Of a stretch of DNA of 64,000 bases, positions 1 through 19,062 are shown one piece after another. Positions within the stretch are counted from its first letter, which is position 1; the number at the start of each line of letters is the position of its first letter. Both the position numbers and the translations under genes were made by a program. Source of the DNA: Plecoglossus altivelis (Eukaryota; Chordata; Actinopteri; Osmeriformes; Plecoglossidae). The stretch covers positions 15,732,313 through 15,796,312 of the forward strand of contig BROE01000018.1 of NCBI GenBank assembly GCA_036571765.1. Reading direction: 5' to 3'. Below the pieces are notes generated by a model. That model was not told the DNA's origin and ran no database searches. It saw nothing but the letters and a program-made list of their open reading frames with translations.

Positions 1-8939
<8,939 letters not shown>

Positions 8940-8952
8940 CCTGCTCTCCTGC

Positions 8953-9790
8953 CGGGGCAACAATATCATATCATGTACTGTATCTGTGGACAATATACTC
9001 CATTCATATTCTGTATATTAACTACTGACATACCTTTAATAATATATATTGAGTACTTGTCAAATATCCTTTTAGAAAACAGAATAAAAAACGGAATATT
9101 CCATCTAGAAAAGAAACGTGTCACCACAGTAAAAACGGCTAAAAAGTTTGAAATTACCCAAAAAAGTGTCATGTTTTTGAAATTATTTCGATTGAAAAGA
9201 TTTTTTTGTGACTGCTTATCTAAGTGTTTATGCTTTTAGAGAAATTCCACGTTGATACCCTCTTACCTAAGAGTTTCAGCTCCTGGTAGAAAACAGTGTT
9301 TCGTGGTCTTGATGTATTCGGTAGGTGACAGCAACCAAACACAGTGTTCCAGCTGGTTTTATGTTGTCAATTATTTTCAGTCTCACCAGTTTGCGTTAGA
9401 CACACCACTCTGTGGACCGCTATCATCTCTGTAACAAGCCGTTGACAGCTTTTATGAGAGACAGGCTGCTGGATCACATATCTATATTTGGACAGAGATC
9501 AAATCTGGCTCCAAGTCCACCTTGGAAACACTCAAGTAGGCCCGTTTAATGTTTTGAACCTAGCCTATCTATAGCAGTACTGAATCAGCTTTAAATGATT
9601 TCAATTGTAATCCCCCAGTCTGTCTGTTACTAATCAAGGAGGGCTGAGGGGGCTGTAAGGGACGAGACAGATTAGAGGGCTTTGGGCTTCAACACCACAC
9701 TGCTCATTTTCTAGGATTAGGGAAGATTAGGGCGGCATTGGAATGCTGCCCATACTCTGGTTAGGATGGAGACCTTGTCGACATAGACAG
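8953..9790. other. Upstream of myosin start, untranslated leader or intron and promoter region
   Basis: The start codon at 8939 lies about 12 bases after a good 3' splice site (CCCCGGCAG on the minus strand, near 8953), so the leader is probably split and one or more non-coding first exons lie further to the right. I could not locate the transcription start. The rest is AT-rich sequence without coding potential. Confidence 0.45.
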
Positions 9791-9796
9791 AGAAAG

Positions 9797-10012
9797 TGTG
9801 GAGAGTAGAGTTGAGGCGAGTGGGTGTGGAGAGTATGGGTGAGGCGAGTGGGTGTGGAGAGGAGGGGTGAGGCGAGTGGGTGTGGAGAGGAGGGGTCAGG
9901 TGAGTGGGTGTGGAGAGGAGGGGTGAGGTGAGTGGGTGTGGAGAGTAGGGGTGAGGCGAGTGGGTGTGGAGAGTAGGGGTGAGGTGAGTGGGTGTGGAGA
10001 GTAGGGGTGAGA
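9797..10012. repeat. Minisatellite, ~20-bp unit (ggcgagtgggtgtggagag)
   Basis: Roughly ten tandem copies of a 20-bp G-rich unit, varying at aggggtgagg and agtaggggtg. It lies in the region upstream of the myosin gene. Confidence 0.9.
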
Positions 10013-10111
10013 GAGAGAGGAGAGGCGAAAAAGATAAAGATGTCATGATCACAGCATCTCTTCTTATCTTCATGTTCATCCAGCGTCGCCTGCAATAAAT
10101 GCCTGTTAGTG

Positions 10112-10311
10112 AGTGTGTGTGTGTGTGTTAGTGAGTGTGCGTGTTAGTGAGTGTGTGCGTGTGCTAGTTAGTGAGTGAGTGTGTGTGTGTGGGTGTGTGT
10201 TAGTGAGTGTGTGGGTGTGTGTGTCTGTGTGTGTTAGTGTGTGTGTGTGTTAGTGAGTGTGTGTGTGTGTGTGTGTTAGTGAGTGTGTGTGTGTTAGTGT
10301 GTGTGTGTGTG
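10112..10311. repeat. Compound (GT)n / GTTAGTGAGTGT repeat
   Basis: Long GT-rich microsatellite interspersed with gttagtgagtgt, ending at the first copy of the 400-bp duplicated segment. A matching tract at 10715-11144 precedes the second copy. Confidence 0.9.
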
Positions 10312-10712
10312 GGTCTCCCGGAGCGTCTTAATGAGAATTCCACCCGCCAAGCCTCTCTCTGAATCCACTGGAGCCCTGCAGATCCACCCACAAGCCTTTG
10401 AGTGGATTTCTATTACGGCGCTTCAGTTGGCCGTGTCAGCTTGGCGCTTCAGCGAGCGTTTCATGTGTAATGCATGTCTGTCGCATGGGAGGCCTGCGCC
10501 GTCGGGACCACTTTGTCCCAGGTCATCCGACGCTTAGTTGAGTTAACTCGTCTGGATCATCTACAAGGGTGGCATGCTGAGAATGGAAAAGCTAACAAGG
10601 TTGGAATTACACATGCGACCTCGCGTTTGATGGACTCAAGTCTATTTCTCGTATTTTCTGTGGACTTGAAATAATGCGTTTTTTTTGTTGTCTAGGATGT
10701 GAACAGAGGGGG
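10312..10712 (+). repeat. Direct duplication, copy 1 (~400 bp)
   Basis: Single-copy-looking sequence from ggtctcccggagcgtctt to gatgtgaacagaggg. It recurs almost unchanged at 11145-11549, an offset of 833 bp. Only a handful of differences are visible, for example cttggcgcttc versus cttggagcttc and cacatgcgacc versus cacaggcgacc. It has no long conserved reading frame. Its GT-rich left flank is shared with the other copy. Confidence 0.93.
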
Positions 10713-11144
10713 GTTGTGTATTTAGTGAGTGTGTGCTAGGTGTGCATTTGTGTGTAGTGAAGTGTGTTTGTGTGGGGGGTATGTGTTTAGGGGGGGGAGT
10801 GTGGGTGTGTGGGGTGTGTTAGTGTGCGTGTGTTAGTGAGTGTGTGTGTTTTAGTGAGTGTGTTAGTGTGTGTGTGTGTGTCTGTGTGTAAGTGTGTGTC
10901 TGTGTGTGTTAGTGAGTGTGTGTTTGTATGTGTTAAGTTGTGTGTTAGTGAGTGTGTGTGTGTGTGGGTGTATGTGTCTGTGTGTTAGTGGTGTGTGGGT
11001 GTGTGTGTGTTAGTGTGCGTGTGTTAGTGAGTGTGACTGTGTGTGTATGAATGAGTACGTATGAGTGTGTGTGATCTGTCTGTGTGTAACTCGACTTGTG
11101 TGTGGTGTGTTAGTGAGTGTGTGTGTGTTAGTGTTGTGTGTGCT
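10713..11144. repeat. (GT)n tract between the duplicated copies
   Basis: About 430 bp of GT-rich simple sequence with gttagtgagtgt motifs, separating the two copies of the 400-bp direct repeat. Confidence 0.9.
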
Positions 11145-11549
11145 GGTCTCCGGAGCGTCTGAATTGAGAATTCCACCCGCCAAGCCTCTCTCTGAATCCA
11201 CTGGAGCCCTGCAGATCCACCCACAAGCCTTTGAGTGGATTTCTATTACGGCGCTTCAGTTGGCCGTGTCAGCTTGGAGCTTCAGCGAGCGTTTCATGTG
11301 TAATGCATGTCTGTCGCATGGGAGGCCTGCGCCGTCGGGACCACTTTGTCCCAGGTCATCCGACGCTTAGTTGAGTTAACTCGTCTGGATCATCTACAAG
11401 GGTGGCATGCTGAGAATGGAAAAGCTAACAAGGTTGGAATTACACAGGCGACCTCGCGTTTGATGGACTCAAGTCTATTTCTTGTCTTTTCTGTGGACTT
11501 GAAATAATGCGTTTCGTTTTTTGTTGTCTAGGATGTGAACAGAGGGCGG
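11145..11549 (+). repeat. Direct duplication, copy 2 (~400 bp)
   Basis: Second copy of the segment at 10312-10712, same orientation, starting at ggtctccggagcgtc. Near-identity over about 400 bp indicates a recent duplication or assembly of two haplotypes in tandem. Confidence 0.93.
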
Positions 11550-12859
11550 GTGTGGGGGTGGGAGGGGGGGGTTGGTTGCTGGGATACGCCGCTGCATTTG
11601 TGCCCTTGAGTGAATCCCCAATCCAACAGGGGGGGGAGGGGTGATTCTCCAACCTTCAGTTGACCATGCCAAGTTCTGCTAATTGTTCGTGTCGATAAAG
11701 TTTTGTGGACGGCCCCTCGAGGCTTCAGCTGTAGCAGTGATGGTTGGATGTTTGCCAGTGGCTCTTACTGGTGACAACATGGGGGTCGACTCTGAAACAA
11801 GAATGGTTGCAATGTTAACTAAGGTATGAAGCTGTGTCCCAATGATAATGTGAAATCTTTATTCATCACAGAATATGGGCTTGGGGGTGGACAGACTGAG
11901 GTCTGTAAGCCTCTTGTTAGGCCAGATGAATTCCTGTTATTCTCGGATTGCTTCATTAAATAATGAATTGATTAATTAAGCCGGTAATTTGTTTAGTTGT
12001 TCAGTCATTCGTTTGAATGAAACAGTGATAGAACCTAATAGGCAGGTGGGCAGGCAGACCGACAGACAGACAGGCAGACAGACAGGCAAGCGGGCTGGTT
12101 GGCAGGCAGGCAGACAGACAGACAGGCAGGCAGGCAGACGGGCAAGCGGGTTGGCAGGCAGTCAGGAAGGCAGACTAAAACAGCCAGGTCTTGGAGCAGA
12201 GACAGGACTTATCTCAGCCACCCAGGGTGTTGGACACCAGGGGTGTGAACGCAGGGTCAGGGGCCTGGAGGACGAGGGGCAGGGAGGGGGGTGGGTAGGA
12301 AGACTGTCCTCGGGGCGACTGTTCTGCCTGGGGAGACTGTGACCCCCCCCCTCCCGGAGCACACCAATACACACAAATACTTACACACACAAAAACAGAC
12401 ACAAACTTGAGACACACATACACGCAGACAGAAGGCTGTGTATAAAAAGGTAGTTTGATTTTTGATAGAGGATGATGGGATTCTGTAGCTGAAGTGAGAT
12501 ACTCCTATTGCTCATATATGTATTCAATGGATACAAGCAGGGATCAGTCACATTTATTATGTTTTTGACACATTTCAAGATAGCTAATGTTAACCTAAAT
12601 GATGTACAGGAAGAAGAAAAATGAAGCATTGATGTGAGAAATCTACTGTGTTTAATTCTTCATCCATCCATCAGTTAGCATATAGATATGTAAACTATGT
12701 ATAGGCTATATCCCAAGTGTATTCTTGCCAGCAGGTAAACCTCGCTCGTACTAGGCCCGTCAAAACAAGCGGCCTTATTATGATGTCATAAAGGTTGTTG
12801 AACAAGAAGTGTCAACCGTGACTCAACTGTCTGAATGACGCCATAATGGCTCTCAACTC
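11550..12859. other. Intergenic, upstream of the ARL13-like gene
   Basis: Non-coding stretch between the duplicated segment and the ARL13-like promoter. It includes a CAGG/CAGA tract (12041-12175). No gene recognised. Confidence 0.6.
12041..12175. repeat. (CAGG/CAGA)n tetranucleotide tract
   Basis: Imperfect ggcaggcagacagacaggc microsatellite of about 135 bp. Confidence 0.85.
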
Positions 12860-12865
12860 TATAAA
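12860..12865 (+). promoter_or_regulatory. TATA box candidate for the ARL13-like gene
   Basis: TATAAA in the context actctataaattcccg, 226 bp before the start codon at 13086, followed by GC-richer sequence (gcggcggcgctcg) as expected at a transcription start near 12890. Position and sequence are suggestive only. Confidence 0.4.
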
Positions 12866-13085
12866 TTCCCGCAGTTTAGCGGCGGCGCTCGTTAAAGTTC
12901 TGGAATTCGACTGAACTTTCTGACGAGACGGATTCATCGGTGGAACATGGATTACAACTGACCTTGCTTGTTCAAGACAGGTCTTGATTAGAGAGCTTTG
13001 GTGGCTTAGACATCACTCAAATCTACCGTCTTCTACAACTACTTTTAACAACCTTCTCCGGCAGCTGCTTGATGTTCATAGCACG

Positions 13086-16000
13086 ATGGGATCCGGTCCC
13101 AGCTGTGCACATCAGAGGTGAGGGAGTTTGTTTTGTTCAGTGTCCATTCAGCAATGTCCATCTACCTAATGATACTACTTTCAAGCGTGACGGGGACCCG
13201 TTATCGATCAGCTAAGGGGTCTCGATCAGGGTTTCTCGATCATCAGTTTCTTCATTAGGGCAATTGGGCAACGCACCACCAAAGTGCGAAAGGGAGAGAT
13301 TTTTTTTCTCCAATATTCAACCACAGTGTTACACTAGCTGTCACTGTTTGTTCGGAATCTGGATATAGTCCAATCAGCATCCAATAAGCAATTGTGAACC
13401 TTTAAGTTGAAGTGACATTCAATAATATTTAAAAACTATTTAGAATTTTAACCACAAGAAAATACTACAATAATATATTAATTTAATGTGATAAAAAAAT
13501 TATTCAAAAAAACTGAGAGGGGAGACCCCGAGACCGTTGGGGAAATCTTGCCAGTTGAGTCCAGTTGAACTTGAACAACGTCATGGTAAACGCAATTAAT
13601 TCTATCTTATCATTAAAACAAATACCTTTCAGCTGTCGTAGCAGTCAGGATAAATTGAAAATTAAAGAATTAGGACCACCAAGACCAAATTTAAACATAA
13701 AACAAGTAACGTTATCAACGAAGAGCGGGAAAACATGTATTAGAGGATTTTCGAGGATCTGGTACGAGCGGAAAAAAAGGGCTAGCATGTTGTGAAGTAG
13801 CTAATGCTTTATTTTGCTACCCCTGCATTTTGTTCCATATCGAGAGCCGTTCAGACATGGCATGGACAACTACAGGAGTCACCGACATGCATCATCTCAT
13901 GCAAGGTAAAAAAGCATGAAACCGCCAAGATGCATATGGACAGTTGCCTGAAATTAGCCGCTTTTGGTACGGTCAACATTGCCACACAATTGGACGCCAG
14001 CTACCGGATAGCGGTACGTCGTCACAACGATGAGGTTAGCAAGAACCGCCACATTGTAGGCCGTCTAATCGACTGTGTGAAGTTCTGTGGCCTGTTGGAA
14101 TTAGCATTGAGAGGCAAAGATGAGAGTGAAGGCTCAAAAGAAGAAGTGTAAGCGCAAAGAAGTGTAAGAAGTATAATCTAATAGTGATGTGATGTAAGCA
14201 GTGTAATCTAAGAGTGATGTGAAGTAAACAGTGTAATCTAAGAGTAATGTGAAGTAAGCAGTGTAATCTAAGAGTGATGTGAAGTAAACAGTGTAATCTA
14301 AGAGTAATGTGAAGTAAGCAGTGTAATCTAAGAGTAGAGTGAAGTAAGCAGTGTAATCTAAGACTGATGTGAAGTAAGCAGTGTAATCCAAGAGTAATGT
14401 GAAATAAGCAGTGTAATCTAAGAGAAATGTGAAGTAAGCAGTGTAATCTAAGAGTGGTGTGATGTAAGCAGTGTAATCTAAGAGTGATGTGAAGTATGCA
14501 GTGTAATCTAAGAGTGATGTGAAGTAAGCAGTGTAATCTAATAGTAATGTGAAGTAAGCAGTGTAATCTAAGAGTAATGTGAAGTAAGCAGTGTAATCTA
14601 AGAGTGATGTGAAGTAAGCAGTGTAATCTAAGAGTGATGTGAAGTAAGCAGTGTAATCTAAGAGTGATGTGAAGTAAGCAGTGTAATCTAATAGTAATGT
14701 GAAGTAAGCAGTGTAATCTAAGAGTAATGTGAAGTAAGCAGTGTAATCTAAGAGTAATGTGAAGTAAGCAATGTAATCTAAGAGTAATGTGAAGTAAGCA
14801 ATGTAATCTAAGAGTAATGTGAAGTAAGCAGTGTAATCTAAGAGTGATGTGAAGTAAGCAGTGTAATATAAGAATAATGTGAAGTAAGCAGTGTAATCTA
14901 AGAGTAATGTGAAGTAAGCAGTGTAATCTAAGAGTAATGTGAAGTAAGCAGTGTAATCTAAGAGTAATGTGAAGTAAGCAGTGTAATCTAAGAGTAATGT
15001 GAAGTAAGCAATGTAATCTAAGAGTAATGTGAAGTAAGCAGTGTAATCTAAGAGTGATGTGAAGTAAGCAGTGTAATCTAAGAGTAAAGTGAAGTAAGCA
15101 GTGTAATATAGGAGAGTGGTGTAAATAGTGAGTTATGTAATTTAATTATTTCTTTTTAAACTGAAATTGGAGTATAAAGTTTTTGGAAATCCAAATCCTG
15201 GCGGGTCTTTAAATGGATTTTGGGTTGCTGCTAAATTAATACATATAGAATGTTTCATTGATATTTTTTAATTGATACTAAAGTAGTTCAGTTGCTTCTA
15301 CATCCTTAACTAGCTGTTAATTTATCAATTGAATGGGTAACCTTATCCCTATCAATCATCCAAACATTTGCCCCCCCTGAGAGATTTGGCAGGAGCCGCC
15401 ACTGGTCTCGATACTCGTCAGAAATGTCACTAAACTTTAAAAACGTTAAGTCACAGCATGCACTTCAAATATGTCGATATGTATTAGATATGATATATAA
15501 TTATGTACACAGCTAGACCTCTGCTACACTTCTTATGGGTTAAGAACAGGTTCATTATATATTTAAATTCAAAGGTTAGAGACTGCAGTTTGAAATACAA
15601 CAATATTTGGTGTGACATCGGTAAAGTTATTTTCGTTGCTGCAGAAAAATCGTCTTTAACAAATGTCAAACAGAAATCAACAATCTTGATCGAAACATGG
15701 GGTCGGGAACGTTGGGGAGTTTGGTCGATAATAGTTCACAAATGTGTTTACAATTATTTTTTTAGTTTGCTTCCGAAGAGAAAAATAACTTTGGTGATGG
15801 TTGGACTTGACGGCGCAGGAAAGACGTCATTAGTCCAAAGAATGACAGGTTAGTAAACTGATTGACTTGTCTGACACCGTGTGTGTAAACAACACCCAAG
15901 TTACCGACTGACTTTTAGATTAATCCTGCAGGTGGCACAGCAGTAGAGCTGACCTGCGCTGGTGTCTCCGAGGCATAGATTACATCTGAGGCTGGTGTCT

Positions 16001-18200
16001 CTGAGGCAGAGATTACATCTGAGGCTGGTGTCTCTGAGGCAGAGATGACCTGTCCTGGTATCTCTGAGGCAGAGGTCATGACCTGTGCTGGTGTCTCTGA
16101 GGCAGAGATGACCTGCGCTGGTGTCTCTGAGGCAGAGGTCATGACCTGTGCTGGTATCTCTGAGGCAGAGATGAAATGTCCTGGTAAGTCTGAGGCAGAG
16201 ATGACCTGCGCTGGTATCTCTGAGGCAGAGATGACCTGTCCTGCTGTCTCTGAGGCAGAGATGACCTGCGCTGGTGTCTCTGAGGCAGAGATGACCTGTG
16301 CTGGTGTCTCTGAGGCAGAGATGAAATGTCCTGGTAAGTCTGAGGCAGAGATGACCTGCGCTGGTGTCTCTGAGGCAGAGATGACCTGTGCTGGTGTCTC
16401 TGAGGCAGAGATGACCTGCGCTGGTGTCTCTGAGGCAGAGATGACCTGTGCTGGTATCTCTGAGGCAGAGATGAAATGTCCTGGTATCTCTGAGGCAGAG
16501 ATGACCTGTGCTGGTGTCTCTGAGGCAGAGATGACCTGTCCTGGTATCTCTGAGGCAGAGATGACTCTGGCAGGCTACAAGATAACCCTTTTGGACTTGC
16601 CTGGGGCTCCGGGTCTCTGGTACCGGTGGACAGACTACTACCACCAGTGCCATGGCCTGGTGTTTGTGATGGACTCTATCAATATGAATCAGTTCATGGA
16701 CAGCAGAACCCTCTTCAGAGATACACTCACACACCGCCACGTCTCTGGCAAGCCTGTTCTTCTGTGAGTATGCTAGTAACGCAGATTTGGGTTTGACCAC
16801 ACATCTACTCATCTACTACTAACACTAATACACCTTTTTGCAGTGAATGACAAACACAAGTGGACATTTCGTGTTTATCGCCAATGACCTCTCTCTCTCT
16901 CTGTCTCTTTCTCGCTCGCTCTCTCTTTATCTCTCTCTCTCCCTCTCTCTTTATGTCTCTCTCTCTCTATGTCGCTCTCTCTCTGTCTCTCTTTATGTCT
17001 CTCCCTGTCTCTCGCTCTCTCTGTCTCTCTCTCTTTATGTCTCTCTCTGTCTCTCTCTTTATGTCTCTCTCTCTGTCTCTCTCTCAGGTTGCTGAACAAG
17101 CAGGACAGCCACAGGGCCTTCAACATAGAGAGACTTCTGCAGAGTCTGTCAGTATGCAACACTGTCAACTGGTCTGGTTGCCCCTGCACAGCAGTAGTGC
17201 GTATCCTTCTCCAAACCTGTGGGTTCGTCAGGGTTCTTCACAGCTCATGTAGATTCAGCGTCCTCAAATGCCTTTTCAAACTCCCAATCAACCACGCAAG
17301 ACGTCGGATTTCTGTCCCAAATCGTCACGGTAGCCGTCATCCGTCGTTGACACACGACTTGTAATAGTCTAGATATACTCTAGAACCATGTGCTCCTGTC
17401 TTGTAGGAGATTTCTGCTGTGCCTGACTGTCAGAGAGTCCTGGGCAAGGACATCACACACGGTCTAATAATAATAATAATAATAAAAACAGACGGTACTT
17501 ATTAACCTTCAGATTTACGTTTCCTTTGTCACTTTCAATAATTCAGTGGCTTTAAATTTACATTTTTTACAATTTTCCTACATGAACTGTTGGCATCTGG
17601 TTTTTTTGTCTGTGAAATGTAGAAACCCAAGAAGAAGACCAAGGCAGTCCAGCATGAGGAGACGCAGATGTCTTCAGATGATGACTTCATCTGTAAGTCC
17701 ACTGATATACTGGCCTCTGTCTAACACAAGACCAGAGTTGTTACACAGTCTTTGCATAGACACACAAATGACCAGAAGCTTATAGAAATGACCTTTTGTC
17801 CCCAACACCAGACACCGTGTCTCCAGCACCATACACCGTGTCCCCAACACCAGACACAGTGTCTCCAGCACCAGACACAGTGTCTCCAGCACCAGACACA
17901 GTGTCCCCAACACCAGACACAGTGTCTCCAGCACCAGACACAGTGTCTCCAACACCAGACATCGTGTCTCCAGCACCAGACACCGTGTTCCCATCACCAG
18001 ACACCGTGTCCCCAGCACCAGACACAGTGTCCCCAGCACCAGACACAGTGATGCTGCAGCTGAAGGGGTCGGAGAAGTTGGACAACTCTGGCTTGGTAAA
18101 GGCCAGAACGCGTTCCAACACATTTGTACTCATCACTTTCAGAAGTGGCACAGCAAGTCTGAATCTAGGAAGGCGGACATTTGACCCAATAAATAAATAA
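13086..18200 (+). CDS. ARL13-like ADP-ribosylation-factor-like small GTPase with coding minisatellites
   Basis: Divergent ARL-family GTPase, closest by eye to ARL13 (ciliary Arl). Exons: 13086-13117, 15766-15848, 15932-16763, 17088-17193, 17623-17692, 17812-18200. All phases join and give about 503 codons. The N-terminus is MGSGPSC, with Gly2 and Cys7 suggesting lipidation. The P-loop is GLDGAGKTSL (exon 2). G3 is DLPGAPG, then DYYHQCHGLVFVMDS, as in ARL13. The guanine-specificity motif NKQD is in exon 4 (LLLNKQDSHRAF). A basic KPKKKTK stretch, an acidic patch and a Pro-rich tail follow. Two tandem arrays are translated in frame: about 20 units in exon 3 and a DTVSPAP array in the last exon. 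One problem is that, with the 15932 acceptor, codon 54 (15976-15978) is TAG. A possible 55-nt exon at 17407-17461 would shift the frame if included. The gene may use another acceptor, carry a null allele, or be dying. Confidence 0.75.
13565..14151 (+). pseudogene. hAT-type transposase (DUF4371 family) fragment, frameshifted
   Basis: Relic in intron 1 of the ARL13-like gene. Family-typical blocks are KIKELGPPRPNLNIKQ at about 13660, NALFCYPCILF and DMAWTTTGVTDMHHL at 13820-13900, KKHETAKMHMDSCL, then VNIATQLDASYRIAVRR and IDCVKFCGLLELALRGKDE ending at about 14130. These blocks sit in different frames (breaks near 13795 and 13910). The transposase is truncated at both ends, and a 30-bp minisatellite begins directly after the break at 14140. 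This is a dead mobile-element copy recognised from family memory. Confidence 0.65.
14152..15115. repeat. 30-bp minisatellite, ~32 copies, in ARL13-like intron 1
   Basis: Highly regular array with unit gtgaagtaagcagtgtaat plus ctaagagtaat. The period is exactly 30 bp (two units per 60-bp line) over about 960 bp, varying mainly at agtgatg/agtaatg. It starts at the broken end of the hAT transposase fragment. The units contain stop codons and are not coding. Confidence 0.97.
15116..15765. other. Remainder of ARL13-like intron 1
   Basis: AT-rich intronic sequence after the minisatellite, up to the acceptor attttttttag at 15765. No gene or recognisable element. Confidence 0.6.
15952..16580 (+). 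repeat. Coding minisatellite in the GTPase switch I region (30-bp unit, ~20 copies)
   Basis: Tandem units of 30 bp (a few 33 bp, with an extra GTC codon), cores ctggtgtctctgaggcag and agatgacctg, each encoding a ten-residue block such as TCAGVSEAEM. Variants are CPGIS, CPAVS and KCPGKS. The frame is preserved in every unit, and the last unit runs straight into MTLAGYKITLLDLPG. Aligned to ARL13B, one unit plus the following residues (GVSEAEMTLAGYKITLLDL) matches the switch I segment position for position, so the array appears to have expanded from the gene's own coding sequence. The first unit carries TAG at 15976. Confidence 0.9.
16887..17087. repeat. (TC)n polypyrimidine microsatellite ending at a 3' splice site
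   Basis: 200 bp of ctctctgtctct with interspersed ttatgtctct, directly abutting the acceptor of the NKQD exon at 17087/17088. Confidence 0.9.
17812..18052 (+). repeat. Coding minisatellite, 18-bp unit, Pro-rich tail of the ARL13-like protein
   Basis: About 13 copies of gtgtctccagcaccagac-type units with SPAPDTV/SPTPDTV coding, in frame from the exon acceptor at 17811/17812 to the unique C-terminus (MLQLKGSEKLDNSGL onward). The result is a Ser/Pro/Thr-rich disordered tail, reminiscent of the Pro-rich C-terminus of ARL13B. Confidence 0.88.
18188..18200 (+). terminator. Polyadenylation signal overlapping the ARL13-like stop codon
   Basis: The sequence ccaataaataaataaag contains overlapping AATAAA hexamers that include the TAA stop. 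This implies a very short 3' UTR, with cleavage expected at about 18215-18230. Confidence 0.5.
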
Positions 18201-18420
18201 AGTAATTTTGAACTTGATGAAACAATAATTCTTCTGGCCCAGAACAACTTGGCAGCTTTTTATACAGTAATATATATCATATCTGATTCTGAAGGTATTT
18301 GATAATTGTATATGGGCAACAAATACAGGAGCACTTTGCAAACTCATGTTCCTGTATCTGTATGTTCCTGTAAGTTATTAGCTTCAGACAGATCATGTCC
18401 TCTTCCTGTTGTGAGATAAG

Positions 18421-18434
18421 ACACTAGGGGGCAC
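18421..18434 (+). promoter_or_regulatory. CTCF-like motif
   Basis: acactagggggcac matches the vertebrate CTCF core by eye. It shares orientation with a second match at 19063. Motif match only. Confidence 0.3.
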
Positions 18435-18528
18435 TACTGATACGTCTAAATGTTCTGTATGTAGACTATACAGGCAAAGGACTGGGACATCTTCACATCA
18501 GTAGAGGGTCTTATATGACATCCATGAG

Positions 18529-18603
18529 CATTCCTATGGTGTTGGTCCCCCACGTGCTGCTATAACAGGTCTCACTCTTCAGGGAAGGCCTGGCATGTAC
18601 ACC
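18529..18603. mobile_element. Tc1/mariner-like transposon remnant
   Basis: The stretch tggtgttggtccccc, then gctgctataacag and ctcttcagggaaggc, follows the order of a conserved block near the end of fish Tc1-like elements. Only about 75 bp is recognisable, with no transposase. Identified from memory. Confidence 0.45.
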
Positions 18604-18734
18604 ATTCCTCTTTGCACATGTACAGCATTCTTTGCACTATGTACAGTATTCATCTGAAGAATTCATATAGTTTGTATTTTTTAGTTTATGTATAGGACAT
18701 TTTTATATGTATTTTTTACTTATGCCTGTAATTA

Positions 18735-18835
18735 TGTAGCACCGTGGTTCTGTGAGGCACGACATTTCGTTCCACTGTATGCCCCCGTATGTAGCGGAAT
18801 GACAATAAAGCTCAACTTGAACTTGACTTGAAGGC
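18735..18835 (+). mobile_element. LINE (L2/Rex-like) 3' tail
   Basis: acgacatttcgttccactgt, then aatgacaataaagctc and a short aacttgaacttgacttga satellite tail. This is the classical 3' end of fish non-LTR retroelements. It is a 5'-truncated relic. Confidence 0.5.
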
Positions 18836-19062
18836 CTTCTACATTACTTTTTACACACTTAAGGGTGTGTCTGTGGAAATGTGTGCCCATTAGGGTTAGG
18901 GTTAAGGGCATGAATGCCATGAGGGCATTCGTACAGGCACTACAAGTGAGACCAACTCCATATTATGGGTGTAGACTGCCATGCCATCTAAGCTCCTGTA
19001 GATGTAATGTGGAGGTGCATCCATGCTCTTGTTGGTACGAGTTTGTCTCTTCTGATACTTGA

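Noticed and set aside
14152..15115. CRISPR-like array of regular 30-bp repeats
   Set aside because: Units are head-to-tail with no unique spacers, and the context is a vertebrate intron. It is a minisatellite.
16045..16812. 303-codon minus-strand frame (SAGHLCLRDT repeats)
   Set aside because: Shadow of the coding minisatellite on the other strand. The plus frame continues into recognisable GTPase motifs.
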